Source: JABIKK01 sp964622835
Lineage (GTDB): Archaea > Nanobdellota > Nanobdellia > SCGC-AAA011-G17 > UBA489
Assembly: GCA_964622835.1 (NCBI GenBank)
Contig: CAZUSA010000002.1
Span: 62,001 to 126,000, forward strand
Direction of reading: 5' to 3'
Length of the DNA: 64,000 bases
The stretch's first letter is position 1. Every line of letters starts with the position of its first letter. Shown here piece by piece: positions 1 to 7,911 of the stretch. The position numbers were made by a program, and so were the translations under genes. Under the pieces are notes generated by a model, which saw only the letters and a program-made list of their open reading frames with translations, did no database searches and was not told where the DNA came from.

Positions 1-1635
1 ACGTAAATCTTGCTTCTTTGTATGTGTCAATAACGCCTTTTCATACTGTGCAAAAAACTTAGGAATAATTGTTTCACCAAACGGTGTGACTACTGTTCCA
101 CCTTGAGCAAGTGTAACAACCTTACCATACTCAGCTATTGCACGATCATAATATTCTTTTGCTTGTTTATCAAGAGATAATAATCCTAACGATAATGATT
201 CTGTTGGATAAACTTTTTTGTATTCAATAGTAAACTCTTCTAACGTGTGTGCAACAGCATCATGGAATCCGTCAGACTTTCCAGGTTTTGCCGCTTCTGC
301 TTCCAAATCAACTAACAACCCTTGTATTGCTTTGGCTTCAAGTTGGGACATGTTTTGTCCTCCAAGTTTATCATAAATGGGACGCTTAGGCCAACAGGAT
401 TTAATATCTTTAAATAACATTTCATGATTTTCTACATTTTTGATATCATCTGCAGCTGCTACAATAAAATCACTTACTAAGATTTTTCCTTTTGAAATAG
501 GTTTACAGAATTGATTTGAACTGAGAATACTTGGCTTGGTAAGAGGTGCAAAAGGATCATATGTAGACCCTTGACCTGAAGGATTACTATTTGTCGATTT
601 AAAATCCTCAAGATCTAAACTTCCTGCTTTCTCAAATACCTTTAATGGAAACGTTGCACTTCTCCTTTGATTATTAGGACCACGGAAATACGCAACAATA
701 AACTCACCTTGGACATCCACACGTTCCAAAATAATACCAGAACCAGGATAAATAGATCCACCCTCAGAAACAGATTGTGTTTGGGCACGACCATCCTTAA
801 CAATTAACAAATCAACTGTCTTTCCTGCATTCTTAATATCTTGTAAATACAATGTAAACTGATCAAAGACTTGACCACGCGCATACGCATTTTGTAACCG
901 ATACGGTTTAGACTTTTGACCACGACGTAATTCTACACCCGTTACAATCTCATTTGATTGATCATCATACACATCAAACGTTGCTGTTGACGAACCAACT
1001 TCCGTAGCATGAACATACACGCCGAGATATTTTCCTTTCTCCTTATTTTGTGTCCACACAGAATACGGTTCTTCAGGTAATACCATCTTTGTCGGTGACG
1101 CACCAACACCAGAAGCAACATCAAACAAAACTCTTGTTTCAACCTGAATAGTAATAGCATCAGGTACTTCATAGTCTTTTTCAAGACGACCAATAGGAAT
1201 AGCCAAATATCCCATATTATTATAGGAAACAACACCATCATTCGGTGGAACATACGCAATATTACCAACATACACATTCACACCAGGAGGATCAGTAACA
1301 ACATCATGCGAAATAATATCCACATCAAGAATTTTAGGAATAGCAATTGAAGGATTTGTTGGCGTACCCGATAAACGAGCATAGACAATGGTTCCTTGAT
1401 CTTTCAACGTACCAGCACGAAGAACATCAGGATCATACTCAACAACATTCAAAATAATATCTTCACCAAGAATATCACGGCCTGTCGGAGGATCATTTAA
1501 TCGACGATCAACTTCATTGACAATATTATCCACTTGTTGTTCGGGATCAGCCTTAATGAATTGACCAGACACTGCAACGGGCAAGGTGATGATTAGCATC
1601 ATCATGAACAGAGACATTACTTGTTGTTTTTTCAT
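1..1635 (-). CDS. Secreted or surface protein, 3' end cut by window edge
   Basis: The frame is open from an ATG at 1635 to the window edge: at least 545 residues with no stop, so the C-terminus is missing. Residues 1-23 are a Sec-type signal peptide (basic MKKQQ start, long Met/Leu/Ile core, end near AVSG), which predicts export. The middle looks beta-rich. The visible C-terminal part is helical and TPR-like, with segments such as KEYYDRAIAEYGKVV and FFAQYEKALL. I do not recognise the family. It starts 2 nt after the stop of the class III-signal protein upstream, so it is probably the last visible gene of a three-gene surface operon with 3614..3802 and 1638..3617. The function is unknown; a structural surface role is inferred only from the signal peptide and the neighbours. 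Confidence 0.8.
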   Translation of the reverse strand, partial: MKKQQVMSLFMMMLIITLPVAVSGQFIKADPEQQVDNIVNEVDRRLNDPPTGRDILGEDIILNVVEYDPDVLRAGTLKDQGTIVYARLSGTPTNPSIAIPKILDVDIISHDVVTDPPGVNVYVGNIAYVPPNDGVVSYNNMGYLAIPIGRLEKDYEVPDAITIQVETRVLFDVASGVGASPTKMVLPEEPYSVWTQNKEKGKYLGVYVHATEVGSSTATFDVYDDQSNEIVTGVELRRGQKSKPYRLQNAYARGQVFDQFTLYLQDIKNAGKTVDLLIVKDGRAQTQSVSEGGSIYPGSGIILERVDVQGEFIVAYFRGPNNQRRSATFPLKVFEKAGSLDLEDFKSTNSNPSGQGSTYDPFAPLTKPSILSSNQFCKPISKGKILVSDFIVAAADDIKNVENHEMLFKDIKSCWPKRPIYDKLGGQNMSQLEAKAIQGLLVDLEAEAAKPGKSDGFHDAVAHTLEEFTIEYKKVYPTESLSLGLLSLDKQAKEYYDRAIAEYGKVVTLAQGGTVVTPFGETIIPKFFAQYEKALLTHTKKQDLR

Positions 1636-1637
1636 AG

Positions 1638-3617
1638 TTATTCAAACGTCGGTTTCTTTATACCCTTACTGAATGCCTCCTTATTTTCATACACACTGTT
1701 TAATGCCGTTAACGTTGTAGGTGTAGGACCACGCTTGGCATATAAAACTATTTTATTTGACGTTGCCAAAATTGATTGTGCAACACTCCACCCATATGAA
1801 CCACCACCAACTAATACAGTATCTAAGTCCATTGGTTCAATCACTTGTTGTGAACATTCCTTTTCTGTCATACCAGCAAAACCACCAATACCTTTCTTCG
1901 GTGCGTCAACACATATTTCAATCGTTTGTTTATCAAAGTGGAATCCTTGATCTGTTTCAACTAATAACGTTGCATCAACCGTGTACGAACCAGCAATTAA
2001 TTGCAAGGGTGCATCAGAAGGATACATATAGGAGGTAAAATAATCTTTATCCTCATTCTGGAATTGGAAGAATACTGTTTCTGTATCATAGGGTACACGT
2101 GTTTGAGTTCCATCTTGGATGTACACATCAACAGGTAATGAATGATACGGTTCTAATGCAACAGAAATAATACCACCATCCATTGTATCAACCGTTGATC
2201 TTCCTTGATGATATCCTGGCTTCGACCCAACTAATTGTCCGCCAAGACATGAAGGAACAAACGTTACTAATGCAGCACCACCCACTTCATCACGTGTTGT
2301 ACCTAATGAACATTCTTCAAAAACACACTGTAATGACACGTCAACATCTTTCATAGGCACAGGTGTTCCATCAGAAGCAATACCAGAAGCAACAACACGT
2401 ACTTCTGTATCAGCACGATCACACACTGTAGGACCTTCAGAAAATTGCGGTACAATCACCGTATTCTTCTTCGGCTGATTATTATCAATAACAGACATGA
2501 TACCATACTGGAACATGTAATCATCCTTTGATAACTGCACAACAATAGGATATTGAATATCATACACAAAATGATAATCATTTAAACAAAAGAGGGGTAA
2601 TAAAAACTTAGACGCTTCATTTTCGGACGTTAACGGTTGTCCACGTAAGACCGCACCATCTTCACCAATAACATCAATCAACATAGGCCAATTCTCAGAA
2701 AACATGAATCGAACAGACATATCCTTTTCACTGCCCTTAATTGCATCATGCACTAATATTTCATCAAGTTTTGTCCGTAAAACATAATCTGTTTTAGCTA
2801 CCTTTAACGTAGGAATATTCAACGCTAAAATTTTCTTAAGATCCATAATCATTTTTGTCCGTAACCACGCACGTGGTGTACAATCCATGTCAATACCAGA
2901 ATAGGGAATTTCATCATACATCGCCATCGTTTCCAATGTGAAATTTTCTAAGAATGTTGTTTGTGATTCATACTGCATAATTTCTAATGCACGCGTGTAT
3001 AATGAACCTAACGGTGCATCAACTTCTACTTTCATTTTTGAAAATCGTTGATTTATCTCTTTGTAGGTGACATCTAAATTTAGAAGAACTTCTGCAATGA
3101 CTGCCTCATCAGCAATAGTTATTTCCACGCGTGGGGGTGTTGCTGTAATAGTGTATCCTTCTGCGGAAAATAACAAATAATCATTAGTACATGCATCCAC
3201 TTCTCGTTCGACAAATACACGTAACGATTCTGTCATTTCTTGCTTTGTAGGAATAGCTGTTCTTTCAATATTATTGGGTGTAACATACGACCAATACGGA
3301 ACTTTTAATCCACCCTCACCAAAAATATCCACAGCATTCGATAACACATTATACGGTGCAGGTGGGAATGCATCTTCAGGTAATGTAAGATATCCACCTT
3401 GAATACCCATTTGCTGCACAGCATTTTCTAATGCACTACTAATACAATCTTCAGTAAAGACCTTAACGCGTTTCATCTGTTCATTCGTTGGTTGGTTTGT
3501 TGTAGCATCATCACCAAATTGGCCAAGAAGTTCTGTACGGAACGCATACAGTAAGAGACTGATAGCCACAATGAGTAAGCCTGCAATAATAAATACCGTA
3601 GCCTGGCCTTTCCTCAT
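1638..3617 (-). CDS. Large surface protein with class III (pilin-like) signal peptide
   Basis: This 659-residue protein begins MRKGQATVFIIAGLLIV, a class III signal: short basic head, a K-G/Q processing point and an uninterrupted hydrophobic helix of about 20 residues. Such signals are normally cut by the archaeal prepilin/preflagellin peptidase, and the helix then anchors the protein in a filament or the membrane. Related N-termini with very large ectodomains are common in DPANN genomes (family knowledge). The rest looks extracellular: scattered Cys, beta-strand character, and a Gly-rich patch (VGGGSYGWS) near the C-terminus. The start overlaps the stop of the small winged-helix gene by 4 nt (ATGA), and the next gene starts 2 nt after its stop, so the three are translationally coupled. 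Exact function is unknown. Confidence 0.8.
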   Translation of the reverse strand: MRKGQATVFIIAGLLIVAISLLLYAFRTELLGQFGDDATTNQPTNEQMKRVKVFTEDCISSALENAVQQMGIQGGYLTLPEDAFPPAPYNVLSNAVDIFGEGGLKVPYWSYVTPNNIERTAIPTKQEMTESLRVFVEREVDACTNDYLLFSAEGYTITATPPRVEITIADEAVIAEVLLNLDVTYKEINQRFSKMKVEVDAPLGSLYTRALEIMQYESQTTFLENFTLETMAMYDEIPYSGIDMDCTPRAWLRTKMIMDLKKILALNIPTLKVAKTDYVLRTKLDEILVHDAIKGSEKDMSVRFMFSENWPMLIDVIGEDGAVLRGQPLTSENEASKFLLPLFCLNDYHFVYDIQYPIVVQLSKDDYMFQYGIMSVIDNNQPKKNTVIVPQFSEGPTVCDRADTEVRVVASGIASDGTPVPMKDVDVSLQCVFEECSLGTTRDEVGGAALVTFVPSCLGGQLVGSKPGYHQGRSTVDTMDGGIISVALEPYHSLPVDVYIQDGTQTRVPYDTETVFFQFQNEDKDYFTSYMYPSDAPLQLIAGSYTVDATLLVETDQGFHFDKQTIEICVDAPKKGIGGFAGMTEKECSQQVIEPMDLDTVLVGGGSYGWSVAQSILATSNKIVLYAKRGPTPTTLTALNSVYENKEAFSKGIKKPTFE

Positions 3618-3802
3618 GTGATCACCACCATCTTTGATCCACCTATTTTCTTTACTTTAACTAGTTTTTTCTGCACTAATGATGCAATAATATCAGAGAC
3701 GGTGACCTTTTGGATATTAAACTGTTTAGCAATCATCGTGAAGTTAACAAAGTCTTTCTTCTTGATGAACTGTACGAGTTCTTCCTCAGTAGGAAATGCC
3801 AT
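3614..3802 (-). CDS. Small winged-helix-like protein
   Basis: The 62-residue product reads as a minimal winged helix: helix 1 (EELVQFIKKKDF), a helix-turn-helix (MIAKQFNIQKVTVSDIIASL) and a C-terminal wing (LVKVKKIGGSKMVVIT). The VTVSDIIASL stretch resembles a recognition helix. It is the first gene of the surface-protein operon and overlaps the next start by 4 nt, so it may be a local regulator or simply co-transcribed. No effector domain is present. The assignment rests on length and secondary-structure pattern, so DNA binding is inferred. About 70 nt upstream the sequence enters a scaffold gap, so distal promoter elements may be missing. Confidence 0.65.
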   Translation of the reverse strand: MAFPTEEELVQFIKKKDFVNFTMIAKQFNIQKVTVSDIIASLVQKKLVKVKKIGGSKMVVIT

Positions 3803-3872
3803 TTAACACCTTTTTATTATCCTAAACGTTCAAAAACATCTTTTTTTATGTTTAAACGCTTGTAAACTTCTC

Positions 3873-3972
3873 NNNNNNNNNNNNNNNNNNNNNNNNNNNN
3901 NNNNNNNNNNNNNNNNNNNNNNNNNNNNNNNNNNNNNNNNNNNNNNNNNNNNNNNNNNNNNNNNNNNNNNNN
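3873..3972. other. Scaffold gap (100 N)
   Basis: A run of exactly 100 N, the usual placeholder for a gap of unknown size. The flanks (AT-rich sequence on the left, the tRNA-Thr 3' end on the right) share no visible repeat. Missing sequence could hold upstream elements of the surface operon or a further RNA gene. Confidence 0.98.
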
Positions 3973-3974
3973 AA

Positions 3975-4046
3975 AGCCACCAGAGAGATTTGAACTCCCG
4001 ACCCCCAGTTTACAAAACTGATGCTCTACCGCTGAGCTATGGTGGC
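3975..4046 (-). tRNA. tRNA-Thr (anticodon UGU)
   Basis: The minus strand folds as a cloverleaf of 72 nt including the discriminator. The 7-bp acceptor GCCACCA pairs with TGGTGGC, the D stem is GCTC/GAGC, the anticodon stem TCAGT/ACTGG encloses loop TTTGTAA (anticodon TGT), and the T arm is GGGAG-TTCAAAT-CTCTC. The discriminator is U, as in many archaeal threonine tRNAs. CCA is not encoded. There is no intron. The 3' end lies 2 nt from the scaffold gap. Confidence 0.95.
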
Positions 4047-4093
4047 ATACTACACACTAACCAAAATATGACATTTAAAAAGATTACTTACAA

Positions 4094-4198
4094 CTACTTG
4101 TTCGCACGACGCTTACGCTTCTCTTTATTCATACGTTTCCGCTGCCACTTCCAGCGCATCTGATGACGTTTCTTCCATCGTTTCGAACTTCTCTTCAT
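4094..4198 (-). CDS. rpl41e: Ribosomal protein eL41
   Basis: This 34-codon ORF encodes an extremely basic peptide (MKRSSKRWKKRHQMRWKWQR, then KRMNKEKRKRRANK). It matches the archaeal/eukaryotic eL41 pattern: an almost purely Lys/Arg helix with the diagnostic RW.KWxxKRM core. eL41 is the smallest ribosomal protein and is a single helix buried in rRNA. A TATA-like CTTTAAAA (4224-4231 on this strand) lies about 29 nt upstream, so the transcript is leaderless or nearly so. The gene sits between tRNA-Thr and a divergent endonuclease gene. A 78-codon frame on the same strand overlaps it in another register and is rejected as a shadow. Family recognition is from memory of the motif. Confidence 0.8.
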   Translation of the reverse strand: MKRSSKRWKKRHQMRWKWQRKRMNKEKRKRRANK

Positions 4199-4262
4199 GT
4201 GTATGCGAAGCCGAGAAATCCTCTTTTAAAGCTTGTGGTGTCCATTTTTGAGAAGGCAAGAA

Positions 4263-4270
4263 TTTTATAC
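4263..4270 (+). promoter_or_regulatory. TATA box of the COG4741-like endonuclease gene
   Basis: TTTTATAC is centred about 24-25 nt before the ATG at 4291. The same spacing recurs before many first genes in the window and implies a leaderless mRNA starting at or beside that ATG. This is the reason for rejecting the in-frame TTG at 4282 as the start. Confidence 0.5.
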
Positions 4271-4290
4271 TCCCACGCCGTTTGAGCGGT

Positions 4291-4662
4291 ATGGTCCTTA
4301 TAACGATACTCTTCTTCATTCTTTTGGCCTTCATAGGTATCCTATTATTAGTCCTTTCCATGAAGAATAAAGAGCTCCACGTCTTACGAGAATTACATCA
4401 AGATTTAACCTTTACCCATCGATCAAAAATTGTTAAACATGGTAAAAGCTTTGAACAGTTTTTTCCCTTCATGAACCACTATCCCTACAATCCATCCAAC
4501 TTTCGTTTCTTAGGATCACCCATAGACGGTGTCAGTTTTGAAGATGACCACGTTGCTTTTATCGAATTCAAAACGGGTAGTTCGAAACTTTCAAAAAAAC
4601 AACAACACATTCGAGACTTAATCACTAATAAAAAAATAGTCTGGAAAGAAATACGAGATTAA
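4291..4662 (+). CDS. Membrane-anchored Holliday junction resolvase-related endonuclease (COG4741-like)
   Basis: The 123-residue product has one N-terminal transmembrane segment (residues 1-23, VLITILFFILLAFIGILLL) and a short linker. A compact nuclease-like domain follows, with NPSNFRFLGSPIDGVSFEDD and AFIEFKTGSSKLSKKQQHIR. The spaced D-G and E-F-K correspond to the PD-(D/E)XK catalytic pattern. The whole arrangement is typical of the predicted endonuclease family distantly related to archaeal Holliday junction resolvases. DNA cleavage at the membrane face is inferred; no activity can be read from sequence. ATG 4291 was chosen over TTG 4282 because of TATA spacing. The gene is divergent from eL41 and convergent with the Arg-rich membrane protein. 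It ends in an A-rich run that would give no terminator on this strand. Confidence 0.8.
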   Translation: MVLITILFFILLAFIGILLLVLSMKNKELHVLRELHQDLTFTHRSKIVKHGKSFEQFFPFMNHYPYNPSNFRFLGSPIDGVSFEDDHVAFIEFKTGSSKLSKKQQHIRDLITNKKIVWKEIRD

Positions 4663-4687
4663 AAAAAAAAGAATAACGAAGAAGTAT

Positions 4688-5116
4688 TTACTTCTTCATC
4701 ATAAGGCCCCAAAGGCCAAGGATCACTAAAAGGATACCAATAACTTTCTGCATCATTGCTGTTGGTCGTGCGACTAACAGAATAATTCCAGCAATACCCA
4801 CAATTAAAATGGATAAATACATTGCAGCAAGATCATGATTCTTACTGTGACTTGCAACACTCGGCATTGACGTTGCCGTTACAGCAGATGCTCTTCGTGT
4901 TGGTCGCTTACGCACTGTTCTTCTCTTTACTGTAGAACGTCGTGCGGTAGATCTTCGTGCAGTTTGCTTTCGTGCCGTTGATCTTCGTGCCGTTGATCTC
5001 TTTCGTGTAGATCTTCGTGCCGTTGATCGACGTGCAGTCGAACGTCGTGCAGTTGAACGTCGTGCCGTAGAACGACGTGTAGTTCTTTTTCGTGCAGTTT
5101 TTCTTCTTGCAGCCAT
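4688..5116 (-). CDS. Arg-rich RRSTA-repeat protein with C-terminal membrane hairpin
   Basis: The 142-residue protein has three parts. Residues 1-75 are an extremely basic, Ser/Thr-rich tail built from a 5-residue unit (RRSTA, with variants RKRST, RKQTA, KRRTV). Residues 76-95 are a neutral linker. Residues 96-142 hold two hydrophobic helices (AMYLSILIVGIAGIILLVA and VIGILLVILGLWGL) ending MMKK. The tail resembles histone H1-like or bacterial AlgP-type DNA-condensing tails; the repeated Arg-Arg-Ser-Thr could be a kinase target. With the tail in the cytoplasm, the simplest reading is a membrane tether for nucleic acid, which is inference. It is not a recognised family. It is probably monocistronic, with tRNA-Glu upstream. 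Confidence 0.75.
   Translation of the reverse strand: MAARRKTARKRTTRRSTARRSTARRSTARRSTARRSTRKRSTARRSTARKQTARRSTARRSTVKRRTVRKRPTRRASAVTATSMPSVASHSKNHDLAAMYLSILIVGIAGIILLVARPTAMMQKVIGILLVILGLWGLMMKK
4919..5077 (-). repeat. In-gene tandem repeat encoding RRSTA units
   Basis: About eleven consecutive 15-nt units encode RRSTA or near variants (eight exact RRST). The units are degenerate at DNA level (cgtgcagttgaa, cgtgccgtagaa and similar). The array is therefore maintained as protein sequence rather than being a fresh expansion. Confidence 0.85.
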
Positions 5117-5229
5117 ATTTTCCGTTCACCTCATCCTAAAAATGTGATATACCTTTCACTCGTAGTGAGTATATAAATGTTTTCTGTTGTTCCATAGTGG
5201 TTAAAGTAATACTATTTAGGAGAAAAATG

Positions 5230-5304
5230 CGCTCCCGCCGGGATTTGAACCCGGGTCGCCGAATCGAAAATCCGGAATGCTAGACCGAACTACACTACAG
5301 GAGC
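5230..5304 (-). tRNA. tRNA-Glu (anticodon UUC)
   Basis: The minus-strand cloverleaf starts GCTCCTG and its acceptor partner is CGGGAGC (one T-G pair). The anticodon stem CCGGA/TTCGG encloses loop TTTTCGA, giving anticodon TTC, and the T arm contains GGTTCAAATCC. Length is 75 nt with a G discriminator. CCA is not encoded in full (GCA follows). No intron. Confidence 0.95.
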
Positions 5305-5418
5305 ATCTGGCAATCGTCTTCAAATTGTTTTAAAAAACTTTGGATTTGCCCTTACCAGGGCCTTTTTGAAAAAGAAGTTATACAAACATTTATTAATCTG
5401 TACTTTTAAATAAAAATT

Positions 5419-6558
5419 ATGCAAAGAGGGAAAGATCGTTCAGTTCTTCATTCAATAGGTATTGTTTTTTTAGTGCTTGCACTTGTTGTCGGCTTTTTTG
5501 GCGGAAAAGAACCAACACAAATAATGCCAGAAAAGATAACAGGAGCTGCATTTGTTCCTCCTGATCAATTTGCTGGTGGCCATGATTATTCTGTATCTTT
5601 ATCTTGGCTACAAGGAAGCCACACTCAAGCAAATAGTGGTCAATGGCCTGGTGATCATAGTGTTGGATACTCAGATGGTTGGACAAATGGTGGACACATG
5701 TATGCTATAAGCGGAACAAATTGGCCGGGAGCACATACCTTCCAATCTAGCACAAATTGGGGGGCACATACCCTGCCTTCTTCAGGAACATGGACTCACA
5801 CAGGAACAGTAAGCGCTGCTAACTGGCCTGCAAACCATGACCAATCACCAAGTTCGTCGTGGACAGATCCAAGCTATGTGCATGATAGTACAACAAGTCC
5901 TACATGGCCACCAAACCATTATGCAGGTGGCAGTCAAGATTGGCCACCAACACATAGTACCGACATAAGCCAATCATGGCCAGCAGATCATCAAGGTGAA
6001 AATAGTGCTACTTACACCAATCATGATCAAAGTACAAGCCAATCATGGCCGCCAAACCATGGCCAAACAACCAGCAACCAATGGCCAGAAGATCATGATC
6101 TAACTACCAGTCCAGGATGGCCAAAGAACCATGATGCACAAACAAGTCCAGGATGGCCACCAGGGCATACATCAGCACAAAGCGCCAAATGGCCTGCAAG
6201 CCATGATCCGACACTTAGTCCAGGATGGAATAGTGAACATGCATCATCAATTAGTAGCACATGGGGAAACCATAGAGTTACTACCAGTAAAAAATGGCCA
6301 GCAGACCATGGTAAAGATGCATCAAAAAGTTGGGGAAAAAATCATTGGGCACCCACGAGCATAAAATGGCCAGCAAACCACCACAAGGACGCTAGTAAAA
6401 CATGGGATTCAACTCACTCAAAAACCACAAGTGCTACATGGCCAGCAAACCACAAGAAAAAATGTAGTACAAAATGGCCAAAAGAACATAGTACACAAGC
6501 AAGCCCAGGATGGCCAGCAAACCACGACTTTGATGTAACAAACATAGGTAATTGTTAA
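5419..6558 (+). CDS. Surface protein made of 26 WPxxH dodecapeptide repeats
   Basis: The 379-residue protein has a basic start, one signal-anchor helix (residues 12-28, SIGIVFLVLALVVGFFG) and a short linker containing ITGAAF. From residue 61 to 374 it consists of 26 tandem units of about 12 residues with consensus xxWPxxHxxxxS. Trp, His and terminal Ser/Thr are nearly invariant. Pro is replaced in some units, and unit length varies from 11 to 14. There is a single Cys in the repeats and a Cys at the very C-terminus (NIGNC). Early units are more degenerate than late ones, and three late units share the same 15 nt (tggccagcaaaccac). The protein is probably exported and membrane-anchored. I do not recognise the family. 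The next gene ends in three units of the same repeat, so the two probably act together. Confidence 0.8.
   Translation: MQRGKDRSVLHSIGIVFLVLALVVGFFGGKEPTQIMPEKITGAAFVPPDQFAGGHDYSVSLSWLQGSHTQANSGQWPGDHSVGYSDGWTNGGHMYAISGTNWPGAHTFQSSTNWGAHTLPSSGTWTHTGTVSAANWPANHDQSPSSSWTDPSYVHDSTTSPTWPPNHYAGGSQDWPPTHSTDISQSWPADHQGENSATYTNHDQSTSQSWPPNHGQTTSNQWPEDHDLTTSPGWPKNHDAQTSPGWPPGHTSAQSAKWPASHDPTLSPGWNSEHASSISSTWGNHRVTTSKKWPADHGKDASKSWGKNHWAPTSIKWPANHHKDASKTWDSTHSKTTSATWPANHKKKCSTKWPKEHSTQASPGWPANHDFDVTNIGNC
5599..6540 (+). repeat. Tandem array of 36-nt units encoding WPxxH repeats
   Basis: Residues 61-374 parse without remainder into 26 units of 11-14 residues (mostly 12), each with Trp near position 3, usually Pro at 4, His at 7 and Ser at 12. 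DNA identity between units is low except for the late WPANH units, consistent with an old array under protein-level selection and some recent homogenisation. Confidence 0.85.
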
Positions 6559-6581
6559 ATTATATTTCATCAAACATGTTG

Positions 6582-6589
6582 TTATAAAA
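6582..6589 (+). promoter_or_regulatory. TATA box of the second WPxxH protein gene
   Basis: TTATAAAA is centred about 26 nt before the ATG at 6612. It gives the second gene its own promoter and supports that ATG over the in-frame TTG at 6600. Confidence 0.5.
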
Positions 6590-6611
6590 GAAAACCATAT
6601 TGCGAGCAATA

Positions 6612-7889
6612 ATGATTTTAAAAAAAACGATAAAAATTACTCTTATTCTTCTGTTATTGTTATTCCCCCTCTTTGTCGGTATTCTTTCTGAAAATGTTTT
6701 TTTTAATCAGTTTTATTTACAAGAACAAGAAATTCGCCATGGTGCGGCAAGCATGGAAACAGTAGGACATTATCTTTCTTCTTCTTACCTGTATGGTTTA
6801 GAAATTCTTACACCCCACAAAAAAATCGTTATTGATTACACAAACACTAGTGAAGTTTTTTCATATCTTTTCGAACATGTACCAACCAAAGCAGTTGTAT
6901 ACCCTACAGAAACATATTATTATTATCAAATAACACTTCCAGAAATTATTCTTTCAGGCAATTTGAGACTTCTTGATGCAGGTAACGGAACTATTCATAT
7001 TGGTTATTTTGACAAATATGATCCTCATGGAGAAACATACTATACAACACTCTCAGAAAAAGATGGCCTAACCATTGAACAACAAACACCCTATGAATAT
7101 GATGTTACTTACAAAGAAAAAACAGTTACATTCTACCTTAATGACCTTGCATTACAACAACCAGAAGATATTCAGTTACTTCCTGAGGAGGAATTTGTAG
7201 CCCACATCTATGATGAATCTGGTATCAAAATGTTTCTTCTTTTCAACAAACAAAATAGCTCATTTTATTATGTTTTAGATGAAGAAAATGGTATCACTGA
7301 TAAACTCCTACCACTGGGAGAAGAATTTTATCAAGGAAAACGAACACAGTTTATTTTCTTATATGATAAAACTTACCAACGAAAAATTCTTGTAGGTGTC
7401 TTACGAAGAAACATCTTTGACAATAATTATTTTGATGGACCCTTCGACCAACTCCCCCCACGACTAGCTATCAGAAAGAAAATCCATGCAGTGTACCCTT
7501 ACACAAAATATGCAGGCGGTATTGATGAGCATGGCAACTTTAAAACATTCAAAAATAGTCGTGTAGCCATATCACCTTACTATGATTATCTTGATGTGGA
7601 AGACTTTCTTAACTACACAACTCGTTGTGATGAAACTACTGGACCTTCTACATATTGGAGTTGCCTTGTTTATGAATCAAAACGGGACTTTCACAAAACT
7701 CTTGAAGAACAAAACTATACCTATGAGCAATCACCCTACGCTGAAGGGCATATTCAATATGTTAGCCAAGGCTGGCCCGCAAACCATGAAGCAAAAAATA
7801 GTTGGACCTGGCCCTTAAAACATAATAGTAATCAAAGCAGTACGTGGCCACCAAATCACCAAAGCAATGTGAGTATTATAAAATACTGA
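6612..7889 (+). CDS. Membrane-anchored surface protein ending in three WPxxH repeats
   Basis: The 425-residue product has an N-terminal hydrophobic signal or anchor (ITLILLLLLFPLFVGILS). An extracellular-looking domain of about 360 residues follows, rich in Tyr, Phe and Thr and probably beta-sheet. A short tail holds exactly three 12-residue units (QGWPANHEAKNS, WTWPLKHNSNQS, STWPPNHQSNVS) before IIKY. The large domain is not recognised. Several NxS/T sequons (NNS-type and NYTT) could be glycosylated. The gene follows the 26-repeat protein by about 50 nt and has its own TATA box. The shared repeat suggests docking, co-display or a common ligand; that is inference. ATG 6612 is preferred to the upstream TTG because of TATA spacing. 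Confidence 0.8.
   Translation: MILKKTIKITLILLLLLFPLFVGILSENVFFNQFYLQEQEIRHGAASMETVGHYLSSSYLYGLEILTPHKKIVIDYTNTSEVFSYLFEHVPTKAVVYPTETYYYYQITLPEIILSGNLRLLDAGNGTIHIGYFDKYDPHGETYYTTLSEKDGLTIEQQTPYEYDVTYKEKTVTFYLNDLALQQPEDIQLLPEEEFVAHIYDESGIKMFLLFNKQNSSFYYVLDEENGITDKLLPLGEEFYQGKRTQFIFLYDKTYQRKILVGVLRRNIFDNNYFDGPFDQLPPRLAIRKKIHAVYPYTKYAGGIDEHGNFKTFKNSRVAISPYYDYLDVEDFLNYTTRCDETTGPSTYWSCLVYESKRDFHKTLEEQNYTYEQSPYAEGHIQYVSQGWPANHEAKNSWTWPLKHNSNQSSTWPPNHQSNVSIIKY
7767..7874 (+). repeat. Three WPxxH units at the C-terminus of the second surface protein
   Basis: Three contiguous 36-nt units encode the same xxWPxxHxxxxS consensus as the upstream gene. They form a discrete module at the end of an otherwise unrelated protein. 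Confidence 0.9.
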
Positions 7890-7911
7890 AGATTAAATTA
7901 TTGCAAAACAA

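Noticed and set aside
942..1277. 111-codon frame on the minus strand
   Set aside because: It lies wholly within the signal-peptide protein running off the left edge, in another register, and is rich in Met and Leu without domain character.
4125..4361. 78-codon minus-strand frame overlapping eL41 and the endonuclease gene
   Set aside because: It overlaps both genes in other registers, has no TATA spacing for its start, and its C-terminal part is an out-of-frame reading of eL41.
4919..6540. CRISPR-like tandem repeats
   Set aside because: Both arrays are in-frame protein repeats without spacers of constant length, and the DNA units are degenerate.
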